DNA of 5,288 bases, from assembly GCA_902826945.1 (NCBI GenBank), contig CADEGS010000142.1, positions 6,362 to 11,649 on the forward strand, in the 5' to 3' direction. Positions 1-5,199 of the stretch are shown here, piece after piece. Below the pieces are notes generated by a model that ran no database searches, had not been told where the DNA came from, and was given only the letters and a program-made list of their open reading frames with translations. The position numbers were made by a program, and so were the translations under genes. Position 1 is the first letter of the stretch. Every line of letters starts with the position of its first letter. This DNA comes from an uncultured bacterium (lineage in GTDB: Bacteria > Planctomycetota > UBA1135 > GCA-002686595).

Positions 1-360
1 GAGGCGCGCGTGCGCGAGCTCGGCGTCGTGTTCGTCACCGGCGTGCTGGGGTACGCCGCGGCGCGCGCGGGCGCGGCCACGCTGGGCGGCGACCTGGCGC
101 CGTTCCTGGGAGCGCTGTGCGTCGGGCTCGCGAGCAACCTCTACGCGCGCGTCTCGAACCGTCCCGCGCTCGTGCCGCTCACGCCCGGCATCCTGCTGCT
201 CGTGCCGGGCAGCCTGGGCTTTCGCAGCCTGACCTCGTTCCTCGACGACCAGGCCCTGGCCGGCCTGGGCTGGGCGTTCCAGACCGGCGTCGTCGCGGCC
301 GCGCTGGTGGGCGGCCTGCTCTCGGCCAACGTGCTGCTGCCCCCGCGCCGCGTGCTGTAG
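1..360 (+). CDS. Threonine/serine exporter family protein, C-terminal part (5' end outside window)
   Basis: This is the last 119 codons of a membrane protein. The frame is open to the left edge, so the GTG at position 10 is probably an internal valine codon; the stop is TAG at 358-360. The visible part is highly hydrophobic, with about four membrane-length segments: VVFVTGVLGYAAARAG, then APFLGALCVGLASNLYA, then a stretch around PGILLLVPGSLGFRSL, then a final one around FQTGVVAAALVGGLLSANV. The Pro-Gly...Leu-Val-Pro-Gly-Ser signature followed by an aromatic residue is characteristic of the ThrE_2 half of the threonine/serine exporter family. That family uses the proton-motive force to export Thr and Ser across the inner membrane. 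By inference, either the ThrE_1 half lies upstream or this is the smaller subunit of a split exporter. It converges on the sulfatase-family gene with only 21 bp between stops. Family assignment is fairly sure; the substrate is not shown by the sequence. Confidence 0.85.
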   Translation, partial: EARVRELGVVFVTGVLGYAAARAGAATLGGDLAPFLGALCVGLASNLYARVSNRPALVPLTPGILLLVPGSLGFRSLTSFLDDQALAGLGWAFQTGVVAAALVGGLLSANVLLPPRRVL

Positions 361-376
361 GGCGCGTCGGTGCGCC
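361..376. terminator. Small hairpin between convergent genes, possible bidirectional terminator
   Basis: GGCGC at 361-365 pairs with GCGCC at 372-376 around a 6-nt loop. It begins directly after the exporter TAG and lies 5 bp from the end of the opposing sulfatase-family gene. No T-tract follows on either strand. At this base composition a 5-bp GC stem also arises often by chance, so position is the main support. Confidence 0.3.
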
Positions 377-381
377 GCGGC

Positions 382-2793
382 TCAGCGCGGGGCCGCGCCC
401 TCGCCGGGGCCGCCGTAGCCGAGCTTGTGCAGCGCCGCGAGCTCCTCCTCCGAGAGCGGCTCGGGGAAGGGCGAGGGATCGGCCAGGGCGCGCGCGCTCG
501 ACTGGCGCTCCTGCTCGCGGCGCAGGAGCGAGAGGAGCCGCGCCACGCGCTCGGGCTCGTCGCGCGCGAGGTCGCGCGTCTCGCCCGGGTCGCGGGCCAG
601 GTCGTAGAGCTCGAGGAACGGACCGCGCAGCAGCGCGCGCAGCTCGGCCGTGCGCGCGGCGAAATCGGGGCGTGTGCGCAGCTCGGCCAGGAGCTCGTCG
701 GTGAGCGCGCGCTCGAGCAGCGCGGGGAAGTGCGCGCGCAGCCACTCGTCGGGCACCAGCGGGTGCGTCAGCAGCGCGCCGTCGCCCGTGTCGAGCGCCG
801 GCTCGCGCTCGATCAGCTTCCAGCCGTCCTGGCACACCATCGACTGGCGCGCGAAGCCGCCCTCGCTGAAGAGCACGCGCGGCTCCTCCTCCTCGCCGCG
901 CACGAGCGGCAGGAGCGAGCGCCCGTGCAGCCCCTCGCGCCGCGCCTGCAGGCCGAGCGCGTCGAGCAGCGTGGGGTAGAGATCGACGAGCTGCACCGAG
1001 GACGTGACGCGCCGCCCGGCGAAGGCGCCGTGGGGGAGCTTGACGACCAGCGGCACGTGCAGCACGTCCTCCCACAGCTCGCCGTGGTCGTAGTGGCGGT
1101 GCGCGAACGACTCGCCGTGGTCGGCGGTGACGACGATCAGCGCCGGGTCGTAGAGTCCGTGGCGGCGCAGGACGTCGAACAGGCGCGCCAGGTAGGCGTC
1201 CATCTCGAGGATCGTCTCGTCGTAGCGCGCGACGAGCGGCTCGAGCGGCATCGCGCTCGGGATCAGGGCGGCGTCGTCCACCGTCGCGACGGCCGTCATC
1301 GCCATCCAGACCGGGATCGAGCGGTAGGTGCGGAACGCGCCGCCGGCCGGCACGAGCGTGCGCGGCTCGGCCGGGAACGCGTCGCGCCACTGCGCCTCCG
1401 GCCAGTACGGCCCGTGGCAGTCGAGGGCGTGCGCGAACAGGAACAGCGGCCGCGCGGGATCGGCGCGCCCGCCGAGCCAGCGGTCGACCTGGCGCACGAT
1501 CAGGTCGATGCCGCCCAGCGGGTCGTCGGGCCCGAACGAGACCGGCCCGACGTCGTAGAGGTCGAAGCCTTGATCGAAGCCGAAGTTGGGCAGCAGCCAG
1601 TGCGAGTCGACCGAGGCGACGGTCTCGTAGCCGCGCCCGCGCAGCGCCTCGGCCAGCGTCCAGCGGTTCTCGGCGATCTCCCAGTAGTCGTGGCCTTCCA
1701 GCACAACGTCCGGCCGCGTCGCCAGGTCCACCAGGTGCGCGCGCGGGTACTCGCCGGTCATGAGCGAGAGGTAGGAGGGCAGCGTCCACGGCGCGTTCGC
1801 GAGGCAGTGGTCGAAGACCACCGCCTCGGCGGCGAAGCGCCGCAGCGCGGGGGTCGTGGGCCGCTCGTAGCCGAAGAGCGACATGTGCCGCGCCGCCAGC
1901 GTGTCGACGCTGACCAGCACGACCGGCGGGCGCGGCAGCGCGCGCGCCTCCTCCAGGTCGAGCGCGGCCAGCGCGAGCTCCGCGCCGCCCTCGGCGTGCC
2001 AGTCGAGCTCGAGCTCGAGCACGCGGTCGTCCCAGGCCGGCAGCGGCAAGCGCAGGTCGAGCGCCCCGCGCGCGACGCTGCGCGCGGCGGGGGCGAAGCG
2101 CTCGGAGTCGGTGCGCCCCGTCGCCGTGTCGAGCGCGCCGACGCGCAGGTCCAGCCGCCCCGGCCCCAGCGCCTCGCCGCGCACGCGCAGCGCGCGCGCG
2201 GCCGGCGCCTCGACGCGATAGACGAGCCCGGTGCCGGGCGCGAGCCGCGGCGCGCCCGCCGTGCCGCCGATCGTGCAGGGCGTGCCGTAGTCGAGGCGCG
2301 CCACGTGCACGACGCTCCAGGAGCCCGCGGCGGACGAGGCGTCGAGCGTCAGCACGTTCTGGCCGGCGCGCCAGAGCGCCGCGGGCGCATCGACCGAGAG
2401 CGGGCGCGGCTCGCTCCCGAGCGCGTGCGCGCCGAGGTCCGCGCCGTTCAGGGCCAGGCGCAGCGCGCCCTCGCCGTCCTCCGCGCGCCAGGCGACGAGC
2501 CGCAGCGTGCGGTCGCGCGGATCGGTGGCGGGCAGCGCGAGCGAGGCGCGCGCCTGGTTCGTCGCGACCGAGCGCGTGCCGTCGGGCGCCAGGGCGGTGT
2601 CCTTGCGCCAGCCCGCCAGCCCGCGCGCGCCCCAGCCGACCTCGGCGGCGGGCTCGAGGGCGCCCGGCTCCTCGACGCGCGCGTCGGGCGTGCGCGCGAG
2701 CAGCGGGAGCACCTCGGCCGCGCGCTCCTCCCCGCACGAGCAGCCCGCGCCGGCGGCCAGAGCCAGGAGGAGGACGTGCGGGAGGCGTCGCAT
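382..2793 (-). CDS. Sulfatase/alkaline-phosphatase superfamily lipoprotein with Thr at the nucleophile position
   Basis: 803 residues. The start is the ATG at 2793-2791 because it begins a clear export signal: MRR, a hydrophobic Leu/Ala core, then AGAGC, a relaxed lipobox with Cys18 as probable lipidated residue (a second Cys is at 20). Residues about 55-285 are beta-rich. The catalytic domain spans about 288-635. It has the N-terminal metal Asp297 in VSVDTL, then GYERPTTPALRRFA, APWTLPSYLSLMTG (334-347), a DCHGPY motif with His460, TADHGES with Asp558 and His559, His570, His579, and Lys659. LELYDLARDPGETRDLA (727-743) and a terminal HKLGYGG are usual C-terminal sulfatase-family features. The usual C/S-x-P-x-R motif is T337-L-P-S-Y341, so there is no Cys or Ser to become formylglycine and no Arg. 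Thr-nucleophile relatives (LtaS, EptA, NPP) act on phosphate esters, so a phosphodiesterase or transferase role is possible; the substrate is unknown. It probably acts in the periplasm or at the outer membrane. No Shine-Dalgarno sequence is visible before the ATG. Confidence 0.9.
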   Translation of the reverse strand: MRRLPHVLLLALAAGAGCSCGEERAAEVLPLLARTPDARVEEPGALEPAAEVGWGARGLAGWRKDTALAPDGTRSVATNQARASLALPATDPRDRTLRLVAWRAEDGEGALRLALNGADLGAHALGSEPRPLSVDAPAALWRAGQNVLTLDASSAAGSWSVVHVARLDYGTPCTIGGTAGAPRLAPGTGLVYRVEAPAARALRVRGEALGPGRLDLRVGALDTATGRTDSERFAPAARSVARGALDLRLPLPAWDDRVLELELDWHAEGGAELALAALDLEEARALPRPPVVLVSVDTLAARHMSLFGYERPTTPALRRFAAEAVVFDHCLANAPWTLPSYLSLMTGEYPRAHLVDLATRPDVVLEGHDYWEIAENRWTLAEALRGRGYETVASVDSHWLLPNFGFDQGFDLYDVGPVSFGPDDPLGGIDLIVRQVDRWLGGRADPARPLFLFAHALDCHGPYWPEAQWRDAFPAEPRTLVPAGGAFRTYRSIPVWMAMTAVATVDDAALIPSAMPLEPLVARYDETILEMDAYLARLFDVLRRHGLYDPALIVVTADHGESFAHRHYDHGELWEDVLHVPLVVKLPHGAFAGRRVTSSVQLVDLYPTLLDALGLQARREGLHGRSLLPLVRGEEEEPRVLFSEGGFARQSMVCQDGWKLIEREPALDTGDGALLTHPLVPDEWLRAHFPALLERALTDELLAELRTRPDFAARTAELRALLRGPFLELYDLARDPGETRDLARDEPERVARLLSLLRREQERQSSARALADPSPFPEPLSEEELAALHKLGYGGPGEGAAPR

Positions 2794-2822
2794 GCGCGGC
2801 GGAGCGGGGAGCCCGGGCGGCG

Positions 2823-2828
2823 ATTCTA
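2823..2828 (-). promoter_or_regulatory. Candidate -10 element for the sulfatase-family gene
   Basis: Read on the minus strand this is TAGAAT, one mismatch from TATAAT. It lies about 30 bp before the ATG, in one of the few AT-rich patches of the divergent region. Seventeen bp further upstream (2851-2846) the hexamer is GTGGGC, a poor match to TTGACA, and there is no extended TG motif. A transcript from here would have a short leader of roughly 20-25 nt. The hexamer match and position support it; the weak -35 argues against a strong constitutive sigma-70 promoter and would fit one that needs an activator. Confidence 0.35.
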
Positions 2829-2841
2829 CGCCGGGCGCGGG

Positions 2842-2857
2842 GCGGGCCCACGCCCGC
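2842..2857. repeat. Inverted repeat in the divergent intergenic region
   Basis: GCGGGC at 2842-2847 pairs perfectly with GCCCGC at 2852-2857 around a CCAC loop. It lies just upstream of the candidate -10 for the minus-strand gene and directly abuts the next inverted repeat. In DNA this GC-rich a 6-bp match is only weak evidence of function. Confidence 0.3.
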
Positions 2858-2875
2858 GCAGGCCGTTCCTGCGCG
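2855..2875. promoter_or_regulatory. Operator-like inverted repeat between the sulfatase-family and regulator genes
   Basis: CGCGCAGG at 2855-2862 and CCTGCGCG at 2868-2875 form a perfect 8-bp inverted repeat around CCGTT. It lies about 62 bp before the regulator GTG and about 62 bp before the sulfatase-family ATG, so it is centred between the two divergent genes and could serve either or both as a protein-binding site. OmpR-family regulators more often bind direct repeats, so another factor is possible. It could also be an RNA hairpin if transcribed. The structure is seen directly; the role is inference. Confidence 0.35.
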
Positions 2876-2889
2876 CCGGCGAGCGCCGG
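2873..2889. promoter_or_regulatory. Tandem 7-bp direct repeat, possible response-regulator site
   Basis: GCGCCGG occurs at 2873-2879 and again at 2883-2889, a 10-bp period with a 3-bp spacer. A related CGCCGGG lies at 2829-2835. OmpR/PhoB-family dimers typically bind direct repeats about one helical turn apart, so autoregulation of the two-component operon that starts about 50 bp downstream is conceivable. The repeat is simple and GC-rich, so chance is a real alternative. Confidence 0.25.
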
Positions 2890-2927
2890 GCCTTGCACGG
2901 TCGCGCGGGGACGACACCATGGCGTGC

Positions 2928-2932
2928 GAGGA
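2928..2932 (+). promoter_or_regulatory. Shine-Dalgarno GAGGA that decides the regulator start
   Basis: GAGGA lies 5 nt before the GTG at 2938, a good spacing. It favours this GTG over the in-frame TTG at 2893. The nearby ATG at 2919 is in a different frame and would not make the regulator. Confidence 0.6.
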
Positions 2933-2937
2933 ACGCC

Positions 2938-3606
2938 GTGCGCGCCCTGGCCGTCGACGACGATGCGAAGCTGCTCCATTTCCTCGCGCGCGGCCTGCGC
3001 GAGAGCGGCCACGCCTGCGAGACCGCGCCCGACGCGCCGCGCGCGGCCGAGATCCTGCGCTCGGCGGCGCCCTTCGACGTGATCCTGCTCGACGTCATGA
3101 TGCCGGGGCCGTCGGGCTTCGACTTCCTGGGCGAGCTGCGCGCCGCGGGCGAGCGCACGCCGGTGATCATCCTCTCCGCGCGCCACGAGGTCGAGGAGCG
3201 CGTGCGCGGCCTGCGCCTGGGCGCCGACGACTACGTCGTCAAGCCCTTCGCGCTGAGCGAGCTCCTGGCGCGCATGGAGGCCGTCGTGCGCCGACGCGAG
3301 GAGCAGCGCCTGCTGCGCGCGGGCGGCCTGCGGCTGGACCTCGACCTGCGCACGGTCGAGCTCGACGGCCGCGCCGTGGCCGTGACGCCCTCGGAGTTCC
3401 TGCTGCTCAAGGTGCTGGTCGAGGCGCGCGGCGAGCCGTGCTCGCGCGCGCAGCTCCTGCGCGACGTGTGGGAGCTGCCCTTCGACCCGCAGACGAACGT
3501 CGTCGAGGTGCGCGTGGCGCGCCTGCGGCGCAAGCTGGGCCTGGGCCGGCCCGTGATCGAGACCGTCGCCGGGCGCGGCTATCGCCTGGCCAGCGCGCCG
3601 ACATGA
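2938..3606 (+). CDS. OmpR/PhoB-family response regulator transcription factor
   Basis: 222 residues, the usual length for this family. The receiver domain (about 1-115) starts with RALAVDDD, whose acidic residues 7-9 supply the Mg2+ pocket. The phosphoacceptor is Asp52 in ILLDVMMPG, the switch Ser80 is in IILSAR, and Tyr99 and Lys102-Pro103 are in DDYVVKPF. The DNA-binding winged helix (about 128-220) shows VTPSEFLLLKVL, a recognition-helix region NVVEVRVARLRRKLG, and the wing IETVAGRGYRL. All key residues are present, so it should be a working phosphorylation-dependent cytoplasmic regulator. GTG is chosen as start because a GAGGA site lies 5 nt upstream and the receiver fold begins at once; the frame stays open far upstream, so the reading frame alone does not fix the start. 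The stop overlaps the kinase start as ATGA, so the two form an operon. The TNVVEVRVARLRRKL pattern resembles CusR/QseB-type regulators, but no metal-resistance gene is nearby, so the signal and targets are unknown. Confidence 0.95.
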   Translation: MRALAVDDDAKLLHFLARGLRESGHACETAPDAPRAAEILRSAAPFDVILLDVMMPGPSGFDFLGELRAAGERTPVIILSARHEVEERVRGLRLGADDYVVKPFALSELLARMEAVVRRREEQRLLRAGGLRLDLDLRTVELDGRAVAVTPSEFLLLKVLVEARGEPCSRAQLLRDVWELPFDPQTNVVEVRVARLRRKLGLGRPVIETVAGRGYRLASAPT

Positions 3607-4988
3607 GCCCCTCCCGCCCGCCCGCGTGGAGCTTCGCCCGGCGCATCGCCGTGTGGTTCAGCGCCGCGACGACGCTGCTCGGCTGCGCGATCTGGACCGC
3701 GAGCGCGGCGCTCCTGCACGTGGCGGCCGAGCGCGAGCTGCAGGCCCTCCTGGGCGAGGAGTTCGACGAGCTCGGGGCGCGCCTCGAGGCCGGGAACGCC
3801 GGCCCCGAGTGGCTGGGGCGCGAGCTGGACGAGCTCATCCGCATGCACCCGTCGAACGAGCTGACGTGGACCGTGTGGTCGGCCGCGACGGGCGAGCGCC
3901 TGGCCCACCGGGGCCGCGGTCCGGTGCCCGCGCAGGCGCTGCCCGCGCCGATGCCGCCGGGCCGGTCCGCCGCGCTCGGCGAGGAGCGGATCTGGCGCGC
4001 GCAGCGCCTCGCGCCCGATCTCGTCGTCGCGCTCTCGATCGCCACCGGGCCGCAGCGCCGCCAGGCGCGCGCGGCGACGTGGCTCCTGCTCGGGGTCGTC
4101 GGCGTGTCCACGGCGCTCTCGACCCTGGGCGGCGCGATGTTCGGACGGCGCGTGGCGCGCGAGCTGCGGCTGGTCGCCGCGCGCGTGCGCGCGCTGCGCG
4201 GTCCCGGCGAGCTGGTGGAGCACGGCCGGGGCGCGCCCGAGGAGATCCGCGAGGTCTCCGACGCGCTGCGGACGATGCTCGAGCAGATCCAGGACGAGGC
4301 CGAGCGCGTGCGCATCGTGACGGCCGGGATGGCGCACGAGCTGCGCTCGCCGATCCAGACGCTCCTGGGCGAGACCGAGGTCGCGCTGCTGCGCGAGCGC
4401 GCGCCTAGCGAGTACCGCGCGCTCTTGCAGAGCAACCTGGACGACCTGCGCGACCTGGCGCGCGCGGTCGACAACCTGGTGACCCTGTGCGGCACGAACC
4501 CCCGCGAGCGCCTGCGCGACCTCGAGCGCTTCGACCTGGGCCGCGAGGCGGGGCTGCGCCTGGAGCGCGAGCGCGCGCACGCCGCGCGCCGCGGCGTGAC
4601 CGTGGCGCTGCGGGCCGAGGGCGACCTCTCGCTCGTCGGCGACCGCGAGGCGCTCCTGCTCGCGCTCGGCAACCTGGTCTCGAACGCGGTCGACTGGTCG
4701 CCGCCGGGCGGCGTCGTGACGGTCGAGCTCTGCGGCGCCAGCGATCCCCTCGAGCTGGCCGTCGAGGACACGGGCCCGGGCGTGCCCGAGGACGAGCGCG
4801 ACGCGATCTTCGAGCCCTTCCGCCGCGGCCGCGCGGCGGCCGGCCGCCGCGCGGGCTACGGCCTCGGGCTCGCGCTCGTGCGCAGCGCGGTGCAGACGCA
4901 CGGCGGCAGCGTCGACGTCGTCTCCGCGGCCGGAGGCGGCGCGCGCTTCCGCGTGCGCCTGCCGCGCGGGCTGGACGGGGCCGCCTGA
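3603..4988 (+). CDS. Membrane sensor histidine kinase, partner of the upstream response regulator
   Basis: 461 residues. The ATG at 3603 overlaps the regulator's TGA by 4 nt (ATGA) and has no clear Shine-Dalgarno sequence, which suggests translational coupling. TM1 spans about 15-40 and TM2 about 158-180; they flank a periplasmic sensor region of about 115 residues that I cannot assign to a known family. A HAMP-like linker (about 181-232) leads to the dimerisation and phosphoacceptor helix with His245 in MAHELRSPIQ. The HATPase domain has the N box (Asn357 and Asn361 in GNLVSNAVDWSP), the G1 box VEDTGPGVP (387-395), the F box IFEPFRRG (402-409) and the G2 box GYGLGLALV (418-426). All catalytic motifs are intact. 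It should autophosphorylate at His245 in response to an envelope signal and pass phosphate to Asp52 of the regulator. The architecture is like CusS/QseC/PhoQ-type kinases, but ligand and gene name cannot be given. The stop codon sits inside a long hairpin. Confidence 0.95.
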   Translation: MSPSRPPAWSFARRIAVWFSAATTLLGCAIWTASAALLHVAAERELQALLGEEFDELGARLEAGNAGPEWLGRELDELIRMHPSNELTWTVWSAATGERLAHRGRGPVPAQALPAPMPPGRSAALGEERIWRAQRLAPDLVVALSIATGPQRRQARAATWLLLGVVGVSTALSTLGGAMFGRRVARELRLVAARVRALRGPGELVEHGRGAPEEIREVSDALRTMLEQIQDEAERVRIVTAGMAHELRSPIQTLLGETEVALLRERAPSEYRALLQSNLDDLRDLARAVDNLVTLCGTNPRERLRDLERFDLGREAGLRLERERAHAARRGVTVALRAEGDLSLVGDREALLLALGNLVSNAVDWSPPGGVVTVELCGASDPLELAVEDTGPGVPEDERDAIFEPFRRGRAAAGRRAGYGLGLALVRSAVQTHGGSVDVVSAAGGGARFRVRLPRGLDGAA

Positions 4989-5045
4989 GCCACGCGCTCG
5001 GCGGCTCCTCGCAGCGCGACGAGCCGCCGAGCGCGTGGCTCAGGC
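4983..5045 (+). terminator. Very long perfect hairpin covering the kinase stop, probable terminator
   Basis: Positions 4983-5007 and 5021-5045 are perfect reverse complements (25 bp). After one C:C mismatch, 5009-5012 pair with 5016-5019 around an AGC loop, giving 29 pairs in all. The kinase TGA (4986-4988) is in the left arm; because of the symmetry the right arm carries a TGA on the minus strand (5042-5040). No T-tract follows, so it is not a classical intrinsic terminator, but stems of this strength can block polymerase or protect the mRNA 3' end. It could act in both directions, because the gene entering from the right is convergent. Confidence 0.65.
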
Positions 5046-5135
5046 CCGCGGCCGGCTGGCCGCGGCCGGCGCGCAGCGCCGCGGCGCCGCAGGCCTCCTT
5101 CGCGCGCAGCGCGAAGCGATCGTCGCACAGCGACG
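5046..5135. repeat. Run of short perfect inverted repeats downstream of the kinase
   Basis: Immediately after the long hairpin come: CCGCGGCC at 5046-5053 with GGCCGCGG at 5058-5065 (8-bp stem, 4-nt loop); the 12-bp palindrome GCGCCGCGGCGC at 5076-5087; CTTCGCGC at 5098-5105 with GCGCGAAG at 5109-5116 (8 bp, GCA loop); and CGTCGC at 5121-5126 with GCGACG at 5130-5135 (6 bp, ACA loop). The last two contain A and T in their stems, so they are less likely to be pure composition effects. With the 4983-5045 hairpin they fill most of the gap between two convergent genes. They could be accessory terminators, a structured RNA or REP-like repeats; I do not recognise a named family. No coding signal is evident in 5046-5199. 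Confidence 0.45.
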
Positions 5136-5199
5136 GAAGCACGTGCCCCGGCCGAGCACCGGAATCGACACCGGACGAGGTCCCGCGCCGCCGCCCCGG

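Noticed and set aside
10..12. GTG as the true start of the exporter
   Set aside because: The frame is open to the window edge, and 116 residues would be only the C-terminal part of the ThrE_2 fold; an upstream start is far more likely.
2003..2020. Three tandem copies of TCGAGC
   Set aside because: Simply encodes the alternating Leu-Glu of a beta strand in the enzyme's N-terminal region; no sign of a separate repeat element.
2893..2895. In-frame TTG as an upstream start of the regulator
   Set aside because: It would add 15 residues before the receiver fold and has no ribosome site, whereas GTG 2938 has GAGGA at good spacing and gives the normal N-terminus.
179..2920. A 913-codon minus-strand frame overlapping the sulfatase-family gene and the exporter
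   Set aside because: Almost pure Arg/Ala/Gly/Pro with no motifs; the alternative minus frame has a signal peptide and a complete enzyme domain.
2893..2920. TTGCAC (2893-2898) with ACACCAT (2914-2920) as a sigma-70 promoter for the two-component operon
   Set aside because: The -35 is partial and the downstream hexamer is a poor -10; the match is too weak to annotate.
2919..3602. ATG at 2919 as an alternative start for the regulator
   Set aside because: It is in the kinase frame, not the regulator frame; before the kinase ATG it encodes only Arg/Ala-rich shadow sequence.
370..3606. A 1078-codon plus-strand open frame running antisense through the whole sulfatase-family gene into the regulator
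   Set aside because: The upstream part is Arg/Gln/Ala-rich with no domain; it is the antisense shadow of a high-GC gene. Only the last 222 codons (from GTG 2938) form a real protein. A readthrough fusion is not credible.
3407..4901. Two long minus-strand frames (454 and 440 codons) opposite the kinase
   Set aside because: Low-complexity Arg/Ser/Ala or Gln/Arg/Ala compositions with no domain, opposite an intact kinase with all catalytic boxes; shadows.
4405..5142. A minus-strand frame starting at 5142 that crosses the hairpin region into the kinase
   Set aside because: Its first residues look slightly protein-like, but it soon becomes Arg/Pro/Ala-rich, overlaps the kinase for most of its length and runs through the palindrome; no support as a gene.
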